Shown: piece by piece, positions 1 through 6,325 of the stretch | Numbering within the stretch: position 1 is the stretch's first letter | How the letters are laid out: each line of letters opens with the position of its first letter | Source of the DNA: CAISIP01 sp038247175 | GTDB taxonomy: Bacteria > Pseudomonadota > Gammaproteobacteria > Burkholderiales > Burkholderiaceae_C | Length of the DNA stretch: 6,325 bases | Reading direction: 5' to 3' | Assembly: GCA_038247175.1 (NCBI GenBank) | Contig: JBBRVD010000213.1 | Coordinates: forward strand, 1-6,325 | Made by a program: the position numbers and the translations under genes | The notes under the pieces: generated by a model | Database searches by the model: none | What the model was told of the DNA's origin: nothing | What the model saw: the letters and a program-made list of their open reading frames with translations, nothing else

Positions 1-2661
1 CGCTGGTTCACGCCGCTGTTTCCGGCCGGCTTCTACTACAAGACGTTCATGTGGCCGGCCAAGGCCTGGATGTGGTACGAGCGTTTCATCCGCAAGGCCG
101 GTGGCCTGGGCGCGGCGCCGGAGCTGGAGGACCAGGACCGGTACGTACACCAGAATATCCACTGCGATGTGCTGGTCGTGGGTGGCGGCGTCGCAGGGCT
201 GGCCGCAGCGCTGGCAGCCGGGCGCAGCGGCGCGCGGGTCCTGCTGACGGACCTGGGTGCTCATCTGGGCGGCAGCGCGCACCGGGTGAGCGGCACGATC
301 AACGGCAAGTCGGCCCGTGCCTGGGTGCTTGACGCCGAGCGCGAACTGGCGAAGCTGCCCGAGCTGCACATCATCCGCCGTGGCGTCGCATTCGGCCACC
401 ACGACCATAATTTCGTGACCATCCGCGAATCCTTGACCGACCACCTGCCGCTGTCCGAGCGCAAGGGTTTTCGCGAGCGGCTGTGGCGGGTGCGCGCCCG
501 GCAGGTGATCCTGGCCACTGGCGCGCATGAGCGCCCGATGGTGTTTGGCAATAACGATCTGCCGGGCGTGATGTTGTCGTCGGCGCTGGCCGACTATGCC
601 GAGTTGTATGGGGTACGGGTCGGGCAGCAGATCGTCATTGCGACCAGCTGCGACAGCGCTTATGCCGATGCGCGGATCCTGGTGGCGGCCGGTGCCAAGG
701 TCACGGTCGTCGACAGCCGCATGGGTGAACCCGAAGGTGGCAGCCGTGCCCACCAGGCGCAAACCGACGGTATCGCGGTGTTGCGCGGCTTCGTGCCGGT
801 GCAGGCCAAGGGCTCGATGGCGGTCTCGGCCCTGGTGCTGCGCCAGGTGAACGGTGACAAGGCCAGTGGCGAGACGCGTACGTTGCCGTGCGACGCGATC
901 GGCATGGCCGGTGGCTGGAATCCGGCCATCCACCTGTATTCGCATTCCGGCGGCAAGGCGCGCTGGGACGACGAGCTGGTGTGTTTCAAGCCCGGTGCGG
1001 CGATGCCCGACCAGGCCAGTGTGGGCGCCTGCAACGCGACCTGGAGCCTGGGCTCGGGCCTGGACGAAGGCAGCCTGGCCGGCGCCGAGGCAGCCCGGCA
1101 AGCCGGTTTCGAGGCGCGCGCCGAGGCCTATGCGGTGGACGAAATGGCGATCGAGGAAACCGGCGTGTTCTGGGTCGCCGAAACAGGCGAGCCGCTGTCG
1201 CGTCGCCCCAAGGCCTTCGTCGACTACCAGAACGACGTCTCGGCCAGCGACATCGAGCTGGCGATTCGCGAGGGTTTCGAGTCGATCGAACATATCAAGC
1301 GCTACACCGCGATGGGTTTTGGCACCGACCAGGGCAAGCTGGGCAACATCAACGGCATGGCGCTGGCCGCCCGGGCCATGGGCAAACCGATCGACAAGGT
1401 CGGCACCACGACCTTCCGCCCCAATTACCTGCCGATCTCGTTCGGCACGCTGGCTGGCCTGGAGCGCGGCGAACTGTTCGATCCGGCGCGCAAGACCAGT
1501 CCGCACGCAGCCCATGTCGCCGCGGGCTGCCTGTTCGAGGACGTCGGCCAGTGGAAGCGCCCCTGGTATTTTCCGCAGGGCGACGAAGACCTGCACCAGG
1601 CGGTGGCCCGCGAGGTGCTGGCGGTGCGCAACAGCGTGGGCATCATGGACGGCTCTACGCTGGGCAAGATCGACATCCAGGGCCCGGACGCGGCCAAGCT
1701 GCTGAACTGGGTGTACACCAACCCCTGGCTCAAGCTTGAGGTCGGCAAGTGCCGCTACGGCCTGATGCTGGATGAGAACGGCATGGTGTTCGACGACGGC
1801 GTAACCGCCCGGCTGGGCGAGAACCATTTCATGATGACCACCACCACCGGCGGCGCAGCCCGTGTGCTGGGCTGGCTGGAACGCTGGGTACAGACTGAAT
1901 GGCCTGACATGCAGGTCTACATGACCTCGGTCACCGACCACTGGTCGACCTTTGCCGTTGCGGGGCCGAACAGCCGCGCCGTGGTGCAGAAGGTGCTGAC
2001 CGAGGTCGACCTGTCGAACGCGGCGTTTCCGTTCATGAGCTGGCGCACGGCCAGGGCTGCCGGCGTTCCGGCGCGGGTGATGCGCATCAGCTTCTCGGGC
2101 GAGGCGTCGTTCGAGGTCAACGTGCCGTCCAATGCCGGGGCCCATGTCTGGAAGGCGCTGATGCAGGCCGGCCAGGAGTTCGGCATCACGCCGTATGGAA
2201 CCGAGACCATGCATGTATTGCGGGCCGAGAAGGGTTACATCATCGTCGGCCAGGATACCGACGGCTCGATCTCGCCCTACGACCTGGGCATGGGCGCCAT
2301 GGTGTCCAAGACCAAGGATTTCCTGGGCCGGCGCTCGTTGTCGCGCAGCGATACCACCCGCGGCGACCGCAAACAGCTGGTCGGCCTGCTGACCGACGAG
2401 GAAAAACTGGTGTTGCCCGAAGGCACGCAGCTGACCGGGCAGTCCAAGGTGATGCCGCCGCCGGTGCCGATGATCGGCCACGTGACCTCGAGTTATTTCA
2501 GCCCGACGCTGGGCCGCTCGATCGCGATGGCCGTGGTGCGCTCGGGCCAGCAGCGCATGGGTGAGAAGATTTACGCGGCACTGGCCGACGGGCGTTATGT
2601 GGCGGCCACCGTCTGCAGCCCGGTATTCCACGATCCGCAAGGGACACGTCTCCATGCATGA
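1..2661 (+). CDS. soxA: Sarcosine oxidase alpha subunit (heterotetrameric), 5' end outside window
   Basis: SoxA is the large subunit of the cytosolic four-subunit sarcosine oxidase, which demethylates sarcosine to glycine and transfers the methyl carbon to tetrahydrofolate. The frame is open from base 1 without a start (it begins RWFTPLFPAGFYYKTF, a typical internal SoxA segment), so the ATG at 49 is not the start. About 886 residues are visible; family members are usually about 960-1000, so roughly 80-110 residues, the N-terminal ferredoxin-fold domain, are missing. Numbering from base 1: dinucleotide-binding GGGVAG at 61-66, ATGAHERP at 172-179, NNDLPGVM near 184-191, GGWNP at 304-308, and the conserved FVDYQNDV...TDQGK block at about 406-450. 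From about residue 525 a GcvT-like folate-binding domain follows, with EKGYIIVGQDTDG near 743, then the GcvT C-terminal barrel to the end (SPVFHDPQG). soxB and soxD would be expected upstream. Identification is firm; substrate could also be a related N-methyl amino acid. Confidence 0.95.
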   Translation, partial: RWFTPLFPAGFYYKTFMWPAKAWMWYERFIRKAGGLGAAPELEDQDRYVHQNIHCDVLVVGGGVAGLAAALAAGRSGARVLLTDLGAHLGGSAHRVSGTINGKSARAWVLDAERELAKLPELHIIRRGVAFGHHDHNFVTIRESLTDHLPLSERKGFRERLWRVRARQVILATGAHERPMVFGNNDLPGVMLSSALADYAELYGVRVGQQIVIATSCDSAYADARILVAAGAKVTVVDSRMGEPEGGSRAHQAQTDGIAVLRGFVPVQAKGSMAVSALVLRQVNGDKASGETRTLPCDAIGMAGGWNPAIHLYSHSGGKARWDDELVCFKPGAAMPDQASVGACNATWSLGSGLDEGSLAGAEAARQAGFEARAEAYAVDEMAIEETGVFWVAETGEPLSRRPKAFVDYQNDVSASDIELAIREGFESIEHIKRYTAMGFGTDQGKLGNINGMALAARAMGKPIDKVGTTTFRPNYLPISFGTLAGLERGELFDPARKTSPHAAHVAAGCLFEDVGQWKRPWYFPQGDEDLHQAVAREVLAVRNSVGIMDGSTLGKIDIQGPDAAKLLNWVYTNPWLKLEVGKCRYGLMLDENGMVFDDGVTARLGENHFMMTTTTGGAARVLGWLERWVQTEWPDMQVYMTSVTDHWSTFAVAGPNSRAVVQKVLTEVDLSNAAFPFMSWRTARAAGVPARVMRISFSGEASFEVNVPSNAGAHVWKALMQAGQEFGITPYGTETMHVLRAEKGYIIVGQDTDGSISPYDLGMGAMVSKTKDFLGRRSLSRSDTTRGDRKQLVGLLTDEEKLVLPEGTQLTGQSKVMPPPVPMIGHVTSSYFSPTLGRSIAMAVVRSGQQRMGEKIYAALADGRYVAATVCSPVFHDPQGTRLHA
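2639..2644 (+). promoter_or_regulatory. Ribosome binding site of soxG
   Basis: AAGGGA lies within the soxA coding sequence, 9 bases before the ATG at 2654. It decides the soxG start against the longer upstream open frame (possible ATG at 2561), which has no family-like residues. Confidence 0.6.
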
Positions 2662-3235
2662 CGCCGTATTGAACAGCCCGCTGGCCGGCTTGCTGGGCCG
2701 CCAGGCACGCGACCTGCAGGTGGACGGGCGTGCCTGCAGCCTGGCCGAAATTGCGTTTGTCGACATGCTGAACCTGCGTGGCGACGCAGGTGATGCGCGG
2801 TTTGCCAAGGCGGTCCTGGACGTCGCCGGCATGCACCTGCCGACCACGCCGAACACCGCCAGCATCGACCCACAACGCCAGTTGTTGTGGCTCGGCCCCG
2901 ACGAGTGGCTGCTCAAGCTGCGCGACCGCCAGGGCGAGGCCGTGACGACTGCGCTGCAGCAGGCCTTGACCGGCGTGCACAGTGCGGTGGTCGACGTGGG
3001 CCATGGCTTCACGACGCTGCTGCTGCAGGGCCCGGGCAGCATCGACCTGCTGGCGCGGGGATGTCCGCTGGACCTGCACCCGCGTGCCTTTCCGACCGGC
3101 GCACTGGCGCAGAGCCACATCGCGAAGGCCGGCGCCACGGTGCTGTGCCTGTACGCGGGCATCCAGTACGAAATCACGGTGCGACGCAGTTTTGCCGACT
3201 ACCTGGTGCGCTGGTTGTGTGAAGCGGGACAGTGA
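2654..3235 (+). CDS. soxG: Sarcosine oxidase gamma subunit
   Basis: The 193-residue product matches the SoxG family in length and motifs: LNLRGD near residue 40, LLWLGPDEWLL near 77-87, the block VDVGHGFTTLLLQGPGS followed by LLARGCPLDLHPRAFPTG near 112-149, and the C-terminal RSFADYLVRWL. SoxG is a GcvT-like structural subunit that packs against SoxA in the sarcosine oxidase tetramer and has no known cofactor of its own. The start ATG at 2654 lies inside the last codons of soxA (8 bp overlap) and follows an AAGGGA ribosome binding site with a 9-base gap. The frame stays open further upstream within soxA, but those codons encode no family-like sequence. The overlap implies translational coupling, giving matched amounts of the two subunits. 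The order soxA-soxG is the usual one for soxBDAG clusters. Confidence 0.95.
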   Translation: MHDAVLNSPLAGLLGRQARDLQVDGRACSLAEIAFVDMLNLRGDAGDARFAKAVLDVAGMHLPTTPNTASIDPQRQLLWLGPDEWLLKLRDRQGEAVTTALQQALTGVHSAVVDVGHGFTTLLLQGPGSIDLLARGCPLDLHPRAFPTGALAQSHIAKAGATVLCLYAGIQYEITVRRSFADYLVRWLCEAGQ

Positions 3236-3265
3236 AACCCGGGTCTGCTACAGGGCCTGCCTGCC

Positions 3266-5347
3266 ATGACCTGTAGTCTGGGTATCGACACCGGTGGCAC
3301 CTTCACCGACGCGGTGCTGCTGGGCATCGACCGCCAGGTCATCGCGTCGTCCAAGAGCCTGACCACACCGTTCGATCTGTCCATCGGTATCGGCGGGGCA
3401 TTGGACCAGTTGCCGCAGCTGCTGCTGGCCGAGGTCGATCTGGTATCGCTGTCCACGACGCTGACGACGAATTCCGTGGTCGAAGGCAAGGGCGCTCCGG
3501 TGTGCGTGTTGCTGGCCGGTTACGACGCCGCACAGATCAAGTCCAGCGGCCTGGTCGAGTTGGTGGGCATGGATGCGATCGTATCGCTGCCCGGTGGCCA
3601 TGATGCCGGTGGTTTTGCGCTGGTGCCGATCGACGTGGCCGCCAGCCGCGAGGCGATAGCGCGCCAGGCGCCGCGGGTGTCGGCGTTCGCGATCTCGGCC
3701 AGTTTTGGCGTACGCAACCCCGAACACGAGTTGCAATTGCGTGCGCTGGTCGAGGATCTGTGCGACAAGCCGGTGACCTGCGGCCATGAACTTGCGTCCA
3801 GCCTGGGTGCGCCTCGTCGCGCGTTGACGGCGGCGCTCAATGCCCGCATGGTCTCGCACGTGAAGGCGCTGATCGACGCGGTGCGCCGTACGCTGGCGCG
3901 GCACGCCGTCGATGCGCCGCTGATGATGGTCCAGGGCGACGGCACGCTGGTCAATGTTGCGCGCGCGCTGCGGCGCCCGGTCGGCACGGTGTTGTCGGGC
4001 CCCGCAGCCAGTGTGCTGGGCGCCTGTGCGCTGAGTGGCTGCTCCGACGCGATCGTCGCCGACATGGGTGGTACCACGACCGACATCGCGGTGGTGCGTG
4101 GCGGCCAGCCCGAATTGAGTTTCGACGGTGCGATGGTCGGCCAGTGGCGCCCGATGGTCGAGGCGGTCAAGGTCTACGCGATCGGGCTGGGCGGCGACAG
4201 CGAGGTGCGTTTCGGTGGCGGCGAGGGCCTGGTGATCGGGCCGCGCCGGGTGTTGCCGCTGAGTCTGCTGGCGCACGAGCATCGCTGGGTGCTGCCGGTG
4301 CTCGAGCGCCAGCAGGGCGAGTCGCCGCATGCCAGCCAGATCCGTTTCGCGCAGCGATTGCAGGGGGATGCGGCGATGGTGTCGCGCCTGTTGCCAGACG
4401 AGGCCTCGGCCTGGCAGCGCCTGGCCGAGGGCCCGGTGGACCTGGAGCGCGCCAACATGGAAGACCGGGTGCTGGCCAAGGCCATCGCCCGGCTCGAGCG
4501 CAAGGGGCTGGCGATCTACAGCGGCTTCACGCCCAGTGATGCGGCCCATGTGCTGGGCCTTTCCACGCACTGGAACAGCGAGGCGGCGGTGCTGGGAGCG
4601 CGCATCTGGGCGCGCCAGATGCGCCACCTGTACGGGCTGGGCACCTGGGTTCAGGGCGACGCCGTCGCGCCCGCGCGCCAGGTGGTGGACAAGGTGATCG
4701 CCACCATCCACCAGAAGCTGATCGAGGCCGGTCTGAACGACGCCGGCCAGATGAACGAGGCCAACGCCGGCAAGGTCGCATCGCTGCTGGCGACGATGGC
4801 GATGCAGGGTGCGAAGGCCGATGCCGGCGGGTCTGCGGCAGGCTCGGTGTTCAGCCTGCGCTTCGCGCCGCAGATGCCGCTGGTGGCGGTCGGCGCGCCA
4901 GCGTCCATCTATTACCCCGCAGTGGCGCAAGGCCTGGGCATGGCGCTGGAGTTGCCGCCATTTGCCGCGGTGGCCAACGCAGTGGGAGCGGTGCTGGGCC
5001 GGGTTTCGCAGCGGGTGCACATGACGGTGACACAACCGGTGCGTGGCGTGTTCCGGGTGTTCACGGCGGCCGGTCCGCGCGACTTCGACACGCTGGCGCC
5101 AGCCATCGCCCATGCGCAGCAATTGGCCAGCGTCGAGGCGCTGGCGCGGGCCCTGGATGCCGGCGCAGCCCATGCCCAGGTTGCGCTCAGCCAGCGCGAC
5201 AACCAGGTGTTCAACGATATCGACGGCAACATGTTTTTCGAGGCCCGGGTCACTGCCACCGCCTCCGGTCCTCCGTTGGGGCGTAAAGAACTCGCGCAAA
5301 GGCGGGCTCAGGACCATGTCGACGAACGCATCGCGCAGCGCGCTTGA
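3266..5347 (+). CDS. Stand-alone HyuA-like (hydantoinase/oxoprolinase A family) ASKHA-type ATPase
   Basis: The 693-residue product belongs to the hydantoinase A/5-oxoprolinase superfamily, whose members bind ATP in an actin/Hsp70-like fold. The phosphate-binding motif GIDTGGTFTD sits at residues 6-15 (start of the Hydant_A_N domain, about 5-175). The second, VADMGGTTTDIAVV, is at 264-277 after SGPAASVLGA (244-253). A third, glycine-rich GAPAS, is at 543-547 and is followed by VANAVGAVLGRV (569-580). The central region differs from true HyuA enzymes: IGLGGDSEV (306-314) stands where IGAGGGS is usual, and the PGPACYG signature is absent. A GFTPSDAAHVLG segment (420-431) recalls the family's TVTDA element. 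ATG 3266 is the only plausible start because an in-frame stop (the soxG stop) lies 30 bp upstream; an AGGG at 3252-3255 is a weak ribosome site. No hyuB follows. Superfamily membership is clear. The reaction is unknown; N-methylhydantoin hydrolysis and ATP-driven activation of a partner protein are both possible. Confidence 0.85.
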   Translation: MTCSLGIDTGGTFTDAVLLGIDRQVIASSKSLTTPFDLSIGIGGALDQLPQLLLAEVDLVSLSTTLTTNSVVEGKGAPVCVLLAGYDAAQIKSSGLVELVGMDAIVSLPGGHDAGGFALVPIDVAASREAIARQAPRVSAFAISASFGVRNPEHELQLRALVEDLCDKPVTCGHELASSLGAPRRALTAALNARMVSHVKALIDAVRRTLARHAVDAPLMMVQGDGTLVNVARALRRPVGTVLSGPAASVLGACALSGCSDAIVADMGGTTTDIAVVRGGQPELSFDGAMVGQWRPMVEAVKVYAIGLGGDSEVRFGGGEGLVIGPRRVLPLSLLAHEHRWVLPVLERQQGESPHASQIRFAQRLQGDAAMVSRLLPDEASAWQRLAEGPVDLERANMEDRVLAKAIARLERKGLAIYSGFTPSDAAHVLGLSTHWNSEAAVLGARIWARQMRHLYGLGTWVQGDAVAPARQVVDKVIATIHQKLIEAGLNDAGQMNEANAGKVASLLATMAMQGAKADAGGSAAGSVFSLRFAPQMPLVAVGAPASIYYPAVAQGLGMALELPPFAAVANAVGAVLGRVSQRVHMTVTQPVRGVFRVFTAAGPRDFDTLAPAIAHAQQLASVEALARALDAGAAHAQVALSQRDNQVFNDIDGNMFFEARVTATASGPPLGRKELAQRRAQDHVDERIAQRA
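5299..5305 (+). promoter_or_regulatory. Probable ribosome binding site of the iron-sulfur protein gene
   Basis: AAGGCGG inside the 3' end of the HyuA-like gene lies 10 bases before the ATG at 5316. A second purine patch, AGGA at 5310-5313, is too close (2 bases) to serve. The site supports the 5316 start over the frame's upstream ATG at 5043, which would give residues with no family-like character. Confidence 0.45.
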
Positions 5348-6038
5348 GAGCGCACTGGCGCCGCACGGACTGCGCCTGCGTGGCGGCTGGATCCCTGCGC
5401 CACCCGATACGCTGGCGGATTTGCCGGCAGGGGCTGGCGCGGCGGTGGTCTGGATGGTGGGGCAGGTCGGTTCGGAATGCTGGGCCGCCTTTTCCAACTC
5501 CCGGTTTTTCGCGGACGGCTTGCCGGATCCGATGGACCGCTGGAGCAAGTCCATCGGAGATGCACTGGCACAAGCGCATGGCGGCATCGCCGTCTATCCG
5601 TCCGACGGCCCGCCGTATGCACCGTTCCAGCAATGGGCCCGGCGCGCCGAGCCGCTGCAGGCCAGTCCCTTGCTGCTGCAGATTCATCCACAGTGGGGGC
5701 TCTGGCATGCGTACCTGTTTGCACTGGTCTTGCCCGACCTGCCAGCAGCGGATGCGCAGACCCTGCGGGCTGTAGCTGGCGCATCGGACGGGGCTGCGAC
5801 CGACATCTGCCTGTCCTGCGATGGTCAGCCCTGCCTGCGGCGGTGTCCGGTCGGTGCGTTCAGCGACGGTGGTTACGACGCCAACGCCTGCATCGGCCAT
5901 CTACACCAGCCTCGGGGGCGTGATTGCATGTCGGGCGGTTGCCTGGCGCGGCGTGCCTGCCCGGTGGCAGCCGGGCTGCAGTATCAACCGGCTCATGCGG
6001 CGTTCCATATGCGGGCCTTTGCCGGCCCTGCGCGGTGA
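5316..6038 (+). CDS. Two-cluster [4Fe-4S] ferredoxin-domain protein with possible CblC/QueG-like N-terminal domain
   Basis: The 240-residue product has two parts. The C-terminal third carries eight well-placed cysteines: C165, C168, C173 and C177 (followed by Pro) and C192, C204, C209 and C215 (followed by Pro). This is the pattern of a protein holding two [4Fe-4S] clusters; the first motif is CX2CX4CX3CP. The tail FHMRAF follows. The N-terminal part (about 10-140) has no signal peptide or membrane segment, and shows LPDPMDRW (69-76), GPPYAPFQQWARRAEP (98-113) and IHPQWGLWHAY (123-133). From memory these resemble segments of the cobalamin-processing CblC protein (a DPVD segment, and IHPRFGGWFA) and of cobalamin-dependent reductases such as QueG, which also join a nitroreductase-like domain to two clusters. 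That link is inference. The start overlaps the HyuA-like gene by 32 bp, so the two are probably translated together. A cytosolic electron-transfer or corrinoid-handling role is plausible; the substrate is unknown. A plain ferredoxin-like carrier is the alternative. Confidence 0.8.
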   Translation: MSTNASRSALESALAPHGLRLRGGWIPAPPDTLADLPAGAGAAVVWMVGQVGSECWAAFSNSRFFADGLPDPMDRWSKSIGDALAQAHGGIAVYPSDGPPYAPFQQWARRAEPLQASPLLLQIHPQWGLWHAYLFALVLPDLPAADAQTLRAVAGASDGAATDICLSCDGQPCLRRCPVGAFSDGGYDANACIGHLHQPRGRDCMSGGCLARRACPVAAGLQYQPAHAAFHMRAFAGPAR

Positions 6039-6047
6039 TGACGCGAC

Positions 6048-6325
6048 CTATACCCGCGCAGATCTGGATGTTGCCTCAAAGCATGCACGACATAGCCGCC
6101 AGGTCACGCCAGCGGCGGCAAGGCCGCACAGCCCCGTGACCGTGGCTGCCATCGGAGCGCCCAACCGCTCCGCGATCCATCCCATCGCCAGGAAGCCCAG
6201 CGGCGCCACGCCAATGCACATGGTCAATAGCCCCAGGGCCTCCGGTCGGCGATCCGCGGGTGCCACTGCGTAGACCAGGGTTGCCTGCATCACGGCAACG
6301 CCCGATTGCGCGACGCCGATCGCCA
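6048..6325 (-). CDS. Major facilitator superfamily transporter, C-terminal fragment (5' end outside window)
   Basis: The minus-strand frame is open from the window edge to a TAG at 6050-6048, giving 91 visible residues of an inner-membrane transporter. The segment starts AIGVAQSGVAVMQATLVY, continues APADRRPEALGLL (an interhelix loop like the RGR-type motif of MFS proteins), then the hydrophobic stretch TMCIGVAPLGFLAMGWIAERLG and a final helix MAATVTGLCGLAAAGVTW. It ends in a short basic, cysteine-containing tail. This is the layout of the last two to three helices of a 12-helix MFS permease. A GTG codon near 6293 is internal, not the start. The gene converges on the iron-sulfur gene with only 9 bp between the two stops, so it is a separate transcription unit. 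Substrate cannot be told from this part. Confidence 0.75.
   Translation of the reverse strand, partial: AIGVAQSGVAVMQATLVYAVAPADRRPEALGLLTMCIGVAPLGFLAMGWIAERLGAPMAATVTGLCGLAAAGVTWRLCRACFEATSRSARV

Noticed and set aside
854..1739. Two long plus-strand frames inside soxA (854-1705 and 888-1739)
   Set aside because: Arg/Ala/Pro-rich shadow translations in the wrong frames of soxA, with no motifs and no sensible start.
2561..2653. Upstream ATG that would lengthen SoxG by 31 residues
   Set aside because: The added residues read as out-of-frame soxA and are unlike SoxG N-termini. ATG 2654 has a good ribosome site.
3237..3244. ACCCGGGT palindrome in the soxG to HyuA-like gap, as an operator or terminator
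   Set aside because: An 8-base palindrome is expected by chance in GC-rich DNA, and there is no promoter-like sequence or T-run nearby.
5043..5315. Upstream ATG that would lengthen the iron-sulfur protein by 91 residues
   Set aside because: The extension is an Arg/Ser-rich shadow of the HyuA-like gene. The start at 5316 begins a normal-looking protein.
3248..5587. 779-codon open frame on the minus strand opposite the HyuA-like gene
   Set aside because: Its product is a His/Arg/Gln-rich string with no recognisable motif, and it mirrors a gene with strong family motifs on the other strand. High GC at third positions explains the lack of stops.
6013..6028. GGGCC/GGCCC inverted repeat with a 6-base loop, as a terminator
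   Set aside because: The stem is only 5 bp, lies inside coding sequence and has no T-run after it.
5821..6273. Plus-strand 150-codon frame across the convergent junction
   Set aside because: It overlaps the cysteine-cluster coding region and lies opposite a convincing MFS C-terminus; the product has no domain character.

Overview
This window is a high-GC, densely packed bacterial segment, most likely from an aerobic Pseudomonadota. The GC-rich third codon positions leave long shadow reading frames on both strands, and intergenic space is almost absent. I cannot name a genus. All bases fall in or between five genes; there are no RNA genes, repeats, CRISPR arrays or insertion sequences that I can support.

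Layout. Bases 1-2661 (+) hold most of soxA, the alpha subunit of heterotetrameric sarcosine oxidase, missing its N-terminus at the window edge. It overlaps by 8 bp soxG, the gamma subunit (2654-3235, +). After 30 bp comes a 693-residue protein of the HyuA (hydantoinase/oxoprolinase A) ATPase superfamily (3266-5347, +). It overlaps by 32 bp a 240-residue protein (5316-6038, +) with two four-cysteine clusters at its C-terminus and an N-terminal region that recalls the cobalamin-binding CblC/QueG/reductive-dehalogenase fold. A convergent gene, the C-terminal end of a major facilitator transporter (6325-6048, -), ends 9 bp after it.

How they may work together. SoxA and SoxG, with SoxB and SoxD (expected upstream, not visible), oxidise sarcosine to glycine, passing the methyl carbon to tetrahydrofolate as 5,10-methylene-THF or releasing it as formaldehyde. 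The next two genes lie in the same tightly spaced, probably co-transcribed unit. The HyuA-like protein has no HyuB partner and has lost signature segments of true hydantoinases, so hydantoin hydrolysis is doubtful. Its coupling to an iron-sulfur protein with a possible corrinoid-binding domain is the most interesting part of the window. The pair could be an ATP-dependent redox or corrinoid-handling module attached to methyl-amino-acid catabolism. That reading is inference; the individual family assignments of soxA and soxG are firm.
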